DNA from: Tillandsia leiboldiana
Lineage: Eukaryota; Streptophyta; Magnoliopsida; Poales; Bromeliaceae
Reading direction: 5' to 3'
Assembly (NCBI GenBank): GCA_029204045.2
Contig: CM055063.1
Coordinates: 41,697,562-41,761,561 of the forward strand
Length of the DNA stretch: 64,000 nucleotides
Below, piece by piece: positions 20,468 through 32,386 of the stretch. The position numbers were made by a program, and so were the translations under genes. Under the pieces are notes generated by a model. The model saw nothing but the letters and a program-made list of their open reading frames with translations. It searched no databases and was not told where the DNA came from. The first letter of the stretch is position 1, and each line of letters begins with the position of its first letter.

Positions 20468-23400
20468 TGTCACGCCCCGGGGGTACGAATCGCGCGGAAG
20501 AGGAGCCACCGATGCCCCTGAATCAGCCATATATTTTTTTTTGTAAAACATTACTCCCCGGCGCGTGCACAGACCCACCGCATACACAAATTCGCTCTGC
20601 AAATGGGCAGAGGCCCCTTTGTATATGCACGGCGTCTCGGCTACAAAGTGTCTCACAAGGTGTAGTACATACAATCTCTAACCACATCAGTTGGGGTCTC
20701 GTACACATACAACCAAACAATTCACATGACATTCTAGCATTCACTTAGAGTATAGAGGCCGGTGTTTTGAAAGGATAAATAATCACAAGGTTTTGAAAGC
20801 AGCATCCACACGATGCCCTCGTTTGTGAAAACAGTTCGCAAACACATAAATCCCACAAGGTTTATAAAGCTCGGTGCCCACACGACACCCACGTTTTAGA
20901 AATAGTTTTCGCAAACGGTTTTCTTTGTTTTTCATCGTTCAAAACGGCCAAGTAAGAGAGAACGTAGTATTCATTCAATTATTCAAAAAGGAAAGGAAAG
21001 GCAACATCCACTTCGACCCCACGGGGGTGTCGCAATCCACAACTAGCTACCATGAATAATAAAAGAAAAGGGAAAGAAGAGTCACTGTATCTGAAGTCAC
21101 CCAAAAATCAGATCAGCACCCTAACGTCCTCACCGGCGCCCTAGCACTCGCCCCTGGACGAACCTGTCACGGAGTGGGAAGTCAGTGACTAGAAATAGCA
21201 TGATAAGCGTAGTAAACAAAGATAAGGCAAACCACAAACACCGGAGCAACTATCCCTCCCATGCATCTTCCACCTTAACCAACCCTGTATCAATACGACA
21301 TCGGGCACCTTCCCCGATGCCCACCGCCGAGCACCTGCCTCGCAAAGCAACATCGGGCACCTTCCCCGATGCCCACCGCCGAGCACCTGCCTCGGCCGCC
21401 GAGCACCTGCCTCGACGTCACCGCTCACACCCCCCACCCATGGGGGCCCCCATTCCTAACGCCACCTCCGCGTGGGGTACACGGGTCAACGTACCACTTT
21501 TCCGGAAAAGCACACCCTTGCGGTGGCCAAACCGCGGGTGTGCGTGTAGCAAATTTGAGCCTCAGATTGACATTGAGTATCATAACATAACATAACAGGG
21601 TTAGTGCATAAACAGAAGGAGACTGACAATTCCACCTTGCCCCAACATGCTATTTCTAACGGTTAAACCCCATTCCCGAAACCCCCGGGAACGTACCCAC
21701 CTTGTGTGCGTCGTCCTGCGTTCGTCCAGTCCGCGTCTGTGCTCCAGTCGCCAACAGCGTCCCGCACTCCTGAAGGAACATAGGCAAATCGAGACTTAGA
21801 AGTCCGAAACTTACAACGACTCCCTACAGCGTGCGGCGGAGTTCTTCGCACGGCACCGGCCCGTGCGACGAACACTCTGCCAGGGCGCAGCCCCGCGCGG
21901 GACCAGCCCGCGCGGCCGCCCCTCCTGCGGGCGGCCCCGCGCGGCCGAGCGCCGCGCGGGCGCGCTGCCCGCGGTGCGGGCGACCCCGCGCGGCACCAGC
22001 CCGCGCGGGCGCCCCTCCTGCGGGCGGCCCCGCGCGGCCGAGCGCCGCGCGGGCGCGCTGCCCGCGGTGCGGGCGACCCCGCGCGGCACCAGCCCGCGCG
22101 GGCGCCCCTCCTGCGGGCGGCCCCGCGCGGCTGAGCGCCGCGCGGGCGCGCTGCCCGCGGTGCGGGCGACCCCGCGCGGCACCAGCCCGCGCGGGCGCCC
22201 CTCCTGCGGGCGGCCCCGCGCGGCCGAGCGCCGCGCGGGCGCGTTGCCCGCGGTGCGGGGCGACCCCGCGCGGCACCAGCCCGCGCGGCGCCCCTCCTGC
22301 GGGCGGCCCCGCGCGGCCGAGCGCCGCGCGGGCGCGCGGCCCGCGGTGCGGGGCGACCCCGCGCGGCACCAGCCCGTGCGGGCGGCCCCGCGCGGCCGAG
22401 CGCCGCGCGGGCGCGCTGCCCGCGGTGCAGGGCGGCCCCGCGCGGCACCAGCCCGCGCGGGCGCCCCTCCTGCGGGCGGCCCCGCGCGGCCGAGCGCCGC
22501 GCGGGCGCGCGGCCCGCGGTGCGGGGCGGCCCCGCGCGGCACCAGCCCGCGCGGGCGCCCCCCTCCTGCGGGCGGCCCCGCGCGGCCGAGCGCCGCGCGG
22601 GCGCGCGGCCCGCGGTGCGGGGCGGCCCCGCGCGGCACCAGCCCGCGCGGGCGCCTCCCTCCTGCGGGCGGCCCCGCGCGGCCGAGCGCCGCGCGGGCGC
22701 GCGGCCCGCGGTGCGGGGCGGCCCCGCGCGGCACCAGCCCGCGCGGGCGCCCCCTCCTGCGGGCGGCCCCGCGCGGCCGAGCGCCGCGCGGGCGCGCGGC
22801 CCGCGGTGCGGGGCGGCCCCGCGCGGCACCAACCCGCGCGGGCGCCCCCCCTCCTGCGGGCGGCCCCGCGCGGCCGAGCGCCGCGCGGGCGCGCGGCCCG
22901 CGGTGCGGGGCGGCCCCGCGCGGCACCAGCCCGCGCGGGCGCCCCTCCTGCGGGCGGCCCCGCGCGGCCGAGCGCTGCGCGGGCGCGCGGCCCGTGGTGC
23001 GCGACGGCGCCGGGCCTCCTCCCTCCTCGTGACCAACAAAAGAAAGAAAGAAAGAGGGAGATTCCCCCGAACGAAACGCGTCCGACTCACCTTGATGTGC
23101 GAAAGAGGAGGAAGAGAGGGATCGTCCGCTTGCCTCCACCGGTCCACCCTTGCGGTGTGCTTGGTTTCTCTTTGCCGGCGGCTACGAGGGAGGAAGAAAA
23201 AGAAAAGAGGTGGCCACCAAAAGAAAATAAGAGGAACCCTAATCCTCTTTCCCTCACGGCTACATATATATATACTAAAAGAATTAGGGTTTACCTTAAA
23301 AGGTGTGCGGCTGCCAACACGGATCCCGAGGCGTCTAAGGGGGACCCCAACTTCGAGAATTAATTCTGGTCAGACCGGGAGTCGGAAAAATAAACCGATC

Positions 23401-23551
23401 GCGCCCACGCGCTCCGTTCCGCGAGCTCTACCGCCTAAAATTATTTGCGGGCCCCGACGGTCTGTCCGGAAAAATACCAAAAATGAGGCCCCCGGTCAGG
23501 CATTACAAGAAGAGGGTGACCAGAAGGGTTAAGGAAAAGCCGGGTCTTACA
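20468..23551 (-). repeat. Gy-E 5' LTR (3084 bp)
   Basis: Same termini as the 3' LTR and 754 bp longer, all in the GC-rich array. Donor-like acccacct at 21695-21702; target duplication acgac follows at 23552. Confidence 0.95.
21885..23015. repeat. GC-rich 93-bp array, about 12 units (Gy-E 5' LTR)
   Basis: cgacccc recurs at 21981, 22074 and 22167 (93-bp steps); later units vary by 1-3 bases. Core blocks are gcgcggcaccagcccgcgc, cctcctgcgggcggc, cgcggccgagcgccgcgcg and cgcggtgcggg. Confidence 0.93.
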
Positions 23552-24195
23552 ACGACGCCTTCAGTAGCACCAACACCAGTAACTTCGGGACCTATGCCGG
23601 GGGCCACTGTTAGAGACCCCTTGAGAAAGACCGTGGCGACACCTACTCCCAGAGTGTCCGCCGTCGCTGCGGGGGAAGCCCCTATCAAGCAAACCGAACG
23701 GGACAGGGTGAGAGCGAACTTGACGGATTTCAAGAGGTACGACCCACCCATGTTTGAGGGAGAGACGACCGACCCTTGGGTCGTGGAAAAATGGATAGAC
23801 ACCATGGAAAAGCTTTTTGAAGATTTGTTAATGGAGGAGCAGGAGCGGGTCCCTTTGGCAGTCTACTTTCTTGAGGAAAACGCCCGCATGTGGTGGAAGA
23901 CGGTGTGCTCAGACCCCTCGGAGGGCACCGCTCTTCCATCTTGGTCCTCGTTCCGAGAAAAACTATTTGGGTTATTTTTCTCCGACATCATCAAACAGCA
24001 GATGGAAGGTGACCTGAAGCACATCAAGCAAGGAAGTCGGACAGTTATGGGGTACCGACGGGCATTTGTGAGGTTGGTCAAATGTGTCCCCTTTGTCGTA
24101 AGAGATGAATCTCACAAAGCCCGTCTTTTTGTGGACGGACTCCCCGAACTACCACGGTGGAAGACGCAATGTCTCAGAACAGGTGACAGCAGGTA
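23552..24195 (+). pseudogene. Gy-D gag capsid region, truncated at its 3' end
   Basis: Continues the Gy-D gag frame after the target duplication. A proline/threonine-rich linker is followed by capsid (TDFKRYDPPMFEGE, WVVEKWIDTMEKLFED, MWWKTV, GYRRAFVRLVKCVPFVV). It stops at 24195 shortly after LFVDGLPELP; the rest of capsid, the zinc knuckles and protease are absent. Apart from the N-terminal nonsense codon and the Gy-E insertion, the frame is open. Confidence 0.87.
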
Positions 24196-24507
24196 ACTTC
24201 TGTTTCCTCTCTGTTTAGGAACACCGGTTACACCTAAGCTTACTACCCTCGTCCGACTCTCTCTCTCTCTCCCTCTCTCTAGTCTTTTCCCTCCCCTACT
24301 CCCTGACGTGCTTATTGCGGATTGGGGGAGAAATCCTTAGGCATTAGTCGAACCCTCCCCGGCCTATGTGCGCGGGTAGGTTTCGGGGCATAAGAGACCC
24401 CTATCGTCTTAGTGAGAGTTAAGGGTTAAATGGGCCCTACCCCTCACCTTACAATTAGGGGCCCAGGAGACCGATAGGTCACGTGGGGCCGCAGTATAAG
24501 CTAGGTC
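24196..24507 (+). other. Unrecognised filler between Gy-D gag and RT
   Basis: About 310 bp with no similarity I can see to the missing gag/protease part. It contains a short ct-dinucleotide run (24258-24285). It sits where intact relatives have roughly 900 bp of coding sequence, so it marks a deletion with filler DNA. Confidence 0.6.
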
Positions 24508-25982
24508 TGACATCTCAATCGTAAGGGAATTTCCGGATATATTCCCGGCAGAACTCCCTGGGATGCCACCTGAACGAGAGGTCGAATTCCCTATCGAGCT
24601 GCTCCCAGGCACTAAACCCATCACCAAAGCACCGTACAGGATGGCTTTCGCCGAGTTGAAGGAACTCAAGGCGCAGCTGGAAGACCTTTTGGATAAAGGC
24701 TTCATCAGACCGAGCGTGTCGCCATGGGGCGCGCCCGTTCTATTCGTAAGAAAGAAGGACGGAAGCCTTCGTTTGTGCATAGACTACCGGGAAATAAACA
24801 AGGTCACCATTAAGAATAAATACCCCCTGCCGAGGATCGACGATCTATTCTACCAGTTACAAGGGGCGACGGTGTTCTCAAAGATTGACCTGCAGTCCGG
24901 CTACCATCAGCTCAGAGTTAGGGGTGAGGACATCCCCAAAACGGCCTTCCGGACTCGCTACGGCCACTACGAATTCACGGTAATGCCGTTCGGGCTCACC
25001 AATGCCCCAGCGGTATTTATGGACATGATGAATAGGGTGTTCAAGCCCTTCTTAGATTTGTTCGTAGTGGTCTTCATTGATGACATCCTTATCTACTTCC
25101 ATACGGATGAGGAACATGAGGAGCACCTACGTATAGTCCTTCAGACCCTCCGGGATCAAAAACTCTACGCCAAACTCAAAAAGTGTGAGTTTTGGCTCCG
25201 CGAGGTGGACTTTTTGGGGCACGTCGTTTCGGTGTCTGGGATTGCAGTGGACCCGAGGAAGATAGACTCGGCGACAGACTGGCACCGACCGACAACGGTA
25301 ACAGAGGTACGAAGCTTCCTGGGGCTGGCAGGGTATTACCGGCGCTTCGTGGAAGGCTTCTCCAAAATAGCTACCCCCTTGAATCGCCTGACCCGGAAGG
25401 GGGAGAAGTTTATCTGGACGGATCAGTGCCAGAGGAGTTTTGAGGAACTCAAGGACAGATTGACGCGGGCCCCGGTTCTCGCCTTACCGGAACCTGGGGA
25501 GGACTATGAGGTTTACTGTGATGCGTCGCGAAATGGTCTCGGGGGTGTGCTTATGCAACGGGGTAAGGTCATAGCCTACGCGTCAAGACAACTAAAGGAG
25601 TACGAGAGAAATTATCCCGTGCACGACTTGGAGCTGGCGGCAGTCGTGTTTGTCCTCAAGTTGTGGAGACATTATTTGTACGGGACACACTGCAATGTGT
25701 ATTCCGATCATCAGAGCCTCAAGTACCTCTTCACCCAGAAGGAGCTAAACTTGCGGCAAAGGCGGTGGCTCGAACTACTGAAAGACTATGACTTGTCGAT
25801 CCACTACCACCCGGGGAAGTCAAATGTGGTGGCCGACGCCTTGAGCCGCAAGGGGCAGACAGAAGTAGCAGGGGTAAGTGCTATTACCCAGCAGGACCGC
25901 CTGATTGCAGAGTTTTCGCAATTAAGGCTAGAGGTGGTGCCAGCGGGTACGGTCGCACGACTCACGACCCTGGTGGTCAGAC
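24508..25982 (+). pseudogene. Gy-D RT and RNase H, cut by Gy-F
   Basis: Homology resumes at a VREFPDIFPAELPGMPP linker and stays in one frame. RT has LRLCIDYREINK, DLQSGYHQLR, MPFGLTNAP and catalytic FIDDILIY; thumb FLGLAGYYRRF; RNase H YCDAS, DLELAAVVF, SDHQSLKYL, ADALSRK. The frame enters the Gy-F LTR at 25983 and ends 66 codons later in LTR sequence. Integrase and the 3' LTR of Gy-D are not in the window, probably lost or displaced by the rearrangement at 29160. Confidence 0.9.
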
Positions 25983-28280
25983 TGTCACGCCCCGGGGGTT
26001 TTAACGCGCGGAAGGATAGCCACCGAAGCTACCACATTGACGTATTATTTTTTTTTTTTGAAACCAAACTTCCCCGGTGCGTACCCAGATCCGCCGCATA
26101 TACAAATTTACTCTGCAAACGGGCAGAGTCTCCTTTGTATATGCACGGCGTCCAGACTACAACATCCATACAAACAAGTCTTTAACCACACTAGTTTACC
26201 AGTCAAGCACACACAACTATTTCCCACAAGTAATAAAGAGGCCGACTATTTTTGAAAGGATAAAACCACAGGGTTTTGAAAGCGGTGCCCACACGACACC
26301 CAAGTTTTTCAAACCATTTCTAAATCCATAAATCCACAGGGTTTTGAAAACGGTGCCCACACGACAACCAGGTTTTACAAAACTATTTTCCTAATCACAT
26401 AAATCCATAGGGTTTGTAAACAGTGCCCACACGACACCCATATATTTTTAAAACCATTTTCGCAAGGTTTTCTTTTTCCTTTTTCTTTGTTGTTTGAAAC
26501 GGCCAATTAAATAGAAGTGAAATAACCACCATTCACAAGGTATGAAAACGCTCCAACATCCACGTCGACCCCACAAGGGTATCGAAATCCACAAAGTAAG
26601 CTACTAACAGGAAATAGAATGAACAAGGAAAGAAAAGTCAAAGCCTGCAGCCTCGAAGGGCTGAAGGATCACTCACGCAGCCTCACCGATGCCCTAGCAC
26701 TCGCCCCTGGACGAACCTATCACGGAGTGGGAAGTCAGTGACCAGAAATAAATACCAATGCAAAAAGGGCTAAAGTAAGGCAAACCGAAGTAAAACCAGA
26801 GCAACCGCCCTCCTCAATGTGCTACCAATCGTGGGAACCCCCACCCTGGACAATCCAAACCCGGGCACCTGCCCCGGCAACCACGCCGAGCACCTATCTC
26901 GGCACCACACCGAGCACCCATCTCGGCAGCTCACCGAGCACCTATCTCGGCAGCACGGCTCACACCCTCCACCTATGAGGGCCCCCCTTACGCCACCTCT
27001 GCGTGGGGTACACGGGTCAACGTACCACTTTTCTGGAAAAGCACACCCTTGCGATGGCCAAACCGTCGGTGTGCGTGCAGCAATCTCGAGCCTCGTAACA
27101 GAATACGTATATATAGATAAATAACTCACACAGGGTTAGCAAGGTAAACAGATAATCATTTCAATTCCCACCGTTGCCCAAACATACAGTTTCTATAACC
27201 TATCCCTTCTCAAATAACCAAGGAGAGGTACCCACCTTGGATGGAGAACGGCGTTCGGCTCGTCCGCGTCTGCGTTCTTGTCGAGCCTACAGTGCCCCGC
27301 GCCCCTGAAGGAGTAAAAACTAGGACTTGATGATCCAAAACACAGAAAGTCGACTCAAACTGAAGACGAAAACCCGACACGGTCCCAAAACCCCGCACGC
27401 GAAGTTCCCCGCACGACATCGACCCGTGCGGCGCGCACCCCTCATGCGGACAGCCCCGCGCGGCACCAGCCCGCGCGGCGCCTGCCTGCGGGCAGCCCCG
27501 CGTGGCGCCCCTGCCGCGCGGCACCAGCCCGTGCGGCGCCTGCCTGCGGGTAGCCCCGCGCGGCGCGCTGCCTGCAGGCAGCCCGCGCGACGCCTTCCTG
27601 CATGCAGCCCCGCGTGGCGGCCAGCAGCTTTGCGGCGGTGGCGGCGGCGCCTCCACCACAAGGAGACGAACCCGGACCCCCCCCCCCCCCCCCCCCGCGG
27701 AACAAGAAAACCCTTAAGACAAAAAAAATAGCAAGACTCACCTTCGATCCGCTGGAGGAAGAGGAAGGAGAGTATCGTCCTACCGTTGCCCGGTCGATCC
27801 CGCAAGCAAGAAGGTCCCCGTCCCTCTCCCTGTCTCAATCGTCCGAATCACTGTTGCCGTCTTGAAAAAGAAGAGGAAGTGAATTGGGGATTTCGTTTCC
27901 CCCCCCTTTTTCCCGTTGATCGTGGTCTACCCTAACACAACGAAAGGAAAAGTGAAAAACCCTAAGTCCCCTGATCGCAGACCCAGTCCATCGGGTTTCA
28001 AAAGAAGGGTCCAGGTTACCTCGAAAAGCACGCCGGTCGCCAGCACGCTTCCTGGCGCGCCCAAACTGATCGCAACCTTCGAAAATTATTTCTGGAAGAT
28101 TTCGTGGTCGAAATTCGAATCCGATCGCGCCACAGTTCCCCGTTTCGCGAGCTCTAGAATCTAAAAATACCCGCGAGCCCAGACGGGCTGCCCAAAAACA
28201 AACGACTATTAGCTCCCGCCGGACCACTAAAAGTAAGGAAAAAAAATAAAATAAAATTACCAAAAGAAGCGGGTATTACA
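25983..28280 (-). repeat. Gy-F 3' LTR (2298 bp)
   Basis: tgtcacgcccc ... gggtattaca. Includes the stem-loop (26096-26144), three to four copies of a cggtgcccacacgac-type repeat (26280-26460), gagcacctatctcgg repeats (26880-26960), donor-like acccacct (27230-27237), a short GC-rich array (27425-27640) and a poly-C tract (27676-27696). Confidence 0.92.
26096..26144 (-). other. Conserved LTR stem-loop, Gy-F copy
   Basis: Identical to the Gy-G copy: gcatatacaaa/tttgtatatgc outside, ctctgc/gcagag inside. Confidence 0.8.
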
Positions 28281-28316
28281 CCACTCACCACTAAAAACAA
28301 GTTTCGTCCTCGAAAC

Positions 28317-29159
28317 TTAACTCCGGTCCGCGGCGAACAGATCTGGGTAGTACTCCCTCATCTTTGACTCCGGTTCCCAAGTCGCCTCACGTTCTTCCTG
28401 TTTGCTCCAAAGCACCTTTACGTAGGGGATCGTCCGGTTGCGCAATTTTTTGTCCTCCCGTGCCAAGATCCGCACGGGTATTTCCTCGAAGCTCAGGTCC
28501 TCTTTAAGCTCGACAGCAGCGACGTCGAGTACACGCGATGGGTCGGGTAGATATCTTCGGAGCATTGAAACATAGAACACGTCGTGAATCCGGTCAAGGT
28601 TTGGCGGTAGGGCTAGGCGATAGGCCACCGGGCCGATGCGCTCTAAAATCTCAAAAGGCCCCACATACCGTGGGCTCAGCATGCCTCTTAGCCCGAACCG
28701 CTTAATCCTTTTGGACGGCGAAACTCGTAGTAGCACGTGCTCCCCCACCTGGAACTCCAAGTCGCGGCGCCTCCAGTCTGCGTAGCTCTTTTCTCAACTC
28801 TGGGCGGTTAACAACCTTTGTCTGATGATGTGCACCTTCTCCTCGATCTCCTCTACCAAGTCTGGCCCCAAGAATTTCCGCTCCCCCAGGTCGTCCCAAC
28901 AGATCGGGGACCGACAGCGTCGGCCGTATAAAGCTTCGTACGGCGCCATCTGGATGCTAGCCTGGTAGCTGTAGTTGTAGGTGAACTCCACGAGAGGTAG
29001 GTAGCGTGACCATCCGTCCCCCAAATCAAGTACGCAGGCCCGAAGCATGTCCTCGAGGATTTGGATCACCCATTCGGATTGTCCATCCGTCTGGGGGTGA
29101 AAGGCTGTGCTGAAGTGCAGTTTGGTCCCCAACGCTCGCTGTAGACTCTGCCAGAAGTT
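28317..29159 (-). pseudogene. Gy-F integrase C-terminal half with chromodomain-like end
   Basis: Starts mid-core at SNFWQSLQRALGTKL, includes HPQTDGQSE with the catalytic Glu, MAPYEALYGRRCRSP, and after an in-frame TGA near 28793 continues with FQVGEHVLLRVSP, GPFEILERIGPVAYRL and the VKVLW/EATWE chromodomain-like block, ending at 28317. The first catalytic Asp residues are lost at the breakpoint. The stop replaces the first residue of an Arg-Gln-Lys stretch. Confidence 0.88.
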
Positions 29160-32100
29160 GCTCAACAACGGTCTACCATCAAAAGGGACCCTCTAGAGAT
29201 ACAATCTCATGCCACAGTTGGTCACACAACATGCTATCATAACCCCAACGGACCCACGGGTCGAAGTCGATCTCTCAACTAGTAAAGAACACTCTGACGG
29301 TGGCCAAACCGTCGGTGAATGGGACTGAACGCTGGCTCAAAAGGCGATCATAATGCTGATGCCCAAACTCGCGATCAAAAGTTCGAACCATCGACGACAA
29401 TCCGGGTAAATTCCACCCAAGATGCTGAAAGCTGTAGTTTCCACTGGTGTCGTATAATAGAAACTGTAAACTGAAGCTGAACCCTTAATCTATCATATAG
29501 TATAGAACAGGAACGCTGAGTAACCAGAACTGATAGCCAAACAGGCATGGCCTATGCCCAGGTATATCAATCAAAGCTGGAAATAATAGGCGTACTGAAA
29601 GGCTCAACTGTGGGTCCAAGCTGCCTACAATACAGCAGTTCGTCCTACCACAATACTCATAGGGTTGGACTGATGAAGCGCGGACCGAAGGTAAACCCAT
29701 GGTAATTCCACAACCACTAAGGGAGGTCTCACTATAACACGCAAATCCATCTCCCAACACTAGAAGTACTAGCATTGGCGCTGGTATCAGTCTCATTATC
29801 CATCAGCCATGGTCTCCTGGCACTGCCAAGCCCAAGAAGCTCCTCGCCTCAAGTATAAATGTTGGACTCAGCCAATCTCGAATAACATCCATTTGGTCGG
29901 GTTCCACCGCCGCTCCAACGGCTAAAATAAGGTGACCCAAGAAGGCATGCACTTGGAGCTAAAACTTGTACCTCAATAACTTGGCATACAGCTTCATCCA
30001 CACAGGCATGGTAGCACATCCACAAGTGCTCCAAGTCGCTCTGGGAGTAAATCAAAATATCCTCGGGGAACACCACTCCCAATCCGTCCAAGTACAACTA
30101 GGACACACAATTCCTCAAATCTTGAAGACAATAGGGCATTAATTATTCCATTTGGCCTCACTATGAGCTCATAATGCCCTTACCAGATCCTGAATGTCAT
30201 CTAGGCAAAGTCCTCCGCTGTCTGATTCCAAGTAGGTACTCACATCATACAATAACTGCCGGAGTATAGCTCCATCAAAAGGTCCTAGATACCATCCGGA
30301 CCTGTCTACACTCGAACCATAAAAGAACCCTCACAGTCGTGTATCAACGATGTGGCATCACCACCGTGTATCAACGGCGTGGCACTAGGTCAAACAGACC
30401 CCTCGATCCATCAGATCCTGCGACTGTGCCATCAGCTCTCTCAGCTCTACCGGCGATATCCAATGAGGTGTTGTCGAGGGTGGCGCAGTCCCCCGAACCA
30501 CGTGAAACGCAATCTCTTTCTCCCTAACCGGCGGCATCATCAATAGCTCAGGTGAAATCACACCCGGGATCTCATGGGCAATAGATTTATCCTTGAGTCC
30601 CGGTGCCGCCGTAAGCACCTCTCACACTGTCGCTATAACCTGTGTGCTCTAATAATCTCAACAAGCAAGCCTCCTCTTGTCTGCCTTGCCGAAGATCAAA
30701 GTCCTTTCTTTCTGCAGTCAAACATCCTGTGGCACTGTGCCAACCAAAACCCAAGCACTGGGTCGAAACATCGAACTGCCACAATTACCAATAAGTCTGC
30801 CGGCATAACTCACGGCCTCTATTGTACTGGACATGATCCACAAGCCTCCTCCACATGCACAACATTAACAGGAACCTGTACCTCTAGTGCACGTGGTAAC
30901 AAAACTACCTCTAGTCCTTGCAGGAATGCAACATACTCTAACTCCGACTGCTGTGATGAAATCCCACCTGCGACACTCGATCCACTATCGTGGCGCACTC
31001 CAACCGGGCGACACAGATTCATCTGCTCAAAGCAAGTGGTTGTCGCTCAATCTGCCTGAAAATCAGGACTATCCACAAGGGAGCATGACCTCTGTCTCTG
31101 CTCACATTGAGGCGACGAATGCGGCCCTCCGCATAAAACCAATCTATGCTACCGCTGCGCCGCTCTGATATAGATGCTGATGCTGCCATCGGGGTCCACC
31201 CGATCTCTGGCATCTCGGGAACCCGTTATCCTGGAAAAAGAAATCAGAAATGCCTCTGCCGGCCGATCTGTCCTCCATCACCCGTCGCCAAGCGCCAATA
31301 TCCAGAACTTGCCTTTTGCGGCAGATCCCTATCCAAAGGAACTGCAACGCCACGCTCCATACACAACGCCTACACCATCGAGGCGTCAATAATCCGTAAC
31401 GGAGGGACCAAATAAACTGAAAGGTATCCTGGCGCAATCCACTCCCAGACACACATATCCTATGCGCCTCATCCCTCGGAACCTGGAGCGCGCAGTTAAG
31501 CAACTGCAAAAACTTTCTAGCACAAGGAGGCTTTCAATTGATCACTCCATCACCACCAACCACGACTCTGCCTCCAAAGGCTCCAAACTCAATCTTACGT
31601 GTCGGGGTGGTTCATCTGCCGAATCTGGCTCAATAGATCGATCATGTCCCCTCAGCTCACTAGCTGTCAACTATCAACCTTGCCTTGGTGCCTCGACACA
31701 AAACATTAGCACGGAGGGGGCTACTCAGTGCTCCGACAACTGTGTCACCAAAACCAGCTGCTCACTCTGCTGCTGAAGGGCCTCAGACAATCCTGTCATC
31801 TGGGTTCGGAGTGCTCTGACCTCAATCCGGGTATCCGGTCCAAAACCTATCGCTCAAGCTCAACTGCTATGACAGGATGCACACGGTCAAAACCCAGCAT
31901 CGGGAAGACACAGCTCACCTCGACAGAACCACATATCAGCACACAAAAGCCACTCGACCCAATCCAGCGAAAGTCTAAAGCATGTCACCCGTTCCACAGC
32001 ATTATGTTGTCTGCAGCCAACATAATCACTTAGGAGAATAAACATGCCAATCACTCGTCCCGTCCCCTGGGAGAGGTATAAAACTCAATCAGGACTCTCG

Positions 32101-32365
32101 CTATAAATCACGACTCTCACGAAGTCAACCAAGTGTCAAACCATAAGTGTGACACCCCTGGAATTTGGATTAGTCCTATATATAAATGATATAATAGGAC
32201 TAAATCTCATAATCCGGCTATAGCATTTTGGATGGTAGCAAGATCCAAGAGGTTATGAGAGTTAAGCGTGCTAGAGCTAGAGTAGTTCTAGGATGGGTGA
32301 CCCCCTGGGAAGTGCGGGGTCACAATAAGCCTAGGGTTTCTAAGTCCACCATGACCTATAACCTA
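29160..32365 (-). pseudogene. X-minus gag-pol remnants
   Basis: Many stops and frameshifts. Recognisable pieces on the minus strand: the protease-RT linker and start of RT at 30385-30618 (HEIPGVISPELL, then ISPVELRELMAQ), and an RT catalytic-region remnant at 29849-30097 (DILIYSQSDLEH after a mutated FIDD). The stretch 31144-31509 is open and shared with X-plus (50686-51051) but I do not recognise it. RNase H and integrase were not found. The same blocks in the same order occur in X-plus. Confidence 0.75.
32148..32324 (+). mobile_element. Cassandra-like solo LTR carrying 5S rRNA sequence
   Basis: A 177-bp insertion, tgtgacacccc ... gcggggtcaca, flanked by ataag on both sides (32143-32147, 32325-32329). 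X-plus (about 49895-49920) has the empty site. Bases ~32238-32316 resemble the 3' two-thirds of plant 5S rRNA: gttaagcgtgct, gagtagt and ggatgggtgacccc-ctgggaagt, the internal promoter region. Cassandra is the known plant miniature LTR family with 5S sequence in its LTR; this copy is shorter than typical. Confidence 0.85.
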
Positions 32366-32378
32366 GGCTCTGATACCA
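32366..32378 (-). other. X-minus primer-binding site
   Basis: ggctctgatacca, reverse complement of tggtatcagagcc, eight bases inside the LTR boundary. Confidence 0.85.
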
Positions 32379-32386
32379 ACCTAATC

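Larger units (their letters stand above)
13799..23551 (-). mobile_element. Gy-E: complete Ty3/gypsy chromovirus, reverse, 9753 bp
   Basis: Two LTRs, primer-binding site, gag, pol and polypurine tract (16129-16147, reverse) bounded by acgac target duplications. Outside the GC-rich array I count five substitutions between the LTRs in about 1.9 kb, so it is recent. Pol is one long open frame, but gag carries a frameshift and an inverted segment with loss of the zinc knuckles, so this copy is defective. Confidence 0.96.
25983..29159 (-). mobile_element. Gy-F: gypsy element, reverse, 3' LTR plus end of integrase
   Basis: 3' LTR (25983-28280), polypurine tract (28281-28300, reverse) and the last third of integrase, then an abrupt switch to X-minus at about 29160. 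The bases before its LTR are cagac; no matching duplication can be found because the right end is missing. Confidence 0.9.

Noticed and set aside
21663..23532. Open frames of 180-510 codons in and around the Gy-E 5' LTR (also 14994-16109, 11296-11986, 53069-54101, 58443-59093, 5426-6117)
   Set aside because: Same composition artefact in LTR arrays; each lies inside a defined LTR.
30385..31776. Plus-strand open frames as genes
   Set aside because: They are antisense to decayed protease/RT of X-minus, which shows recognisable motifs on the minus strand.
32238..32316. Functional 5S rRNA gene
   Set aside because: Only about two-thirds of 5S, diverged, inside TG...CA ends with a 5-bp target duplication: an LTR-carried copy.
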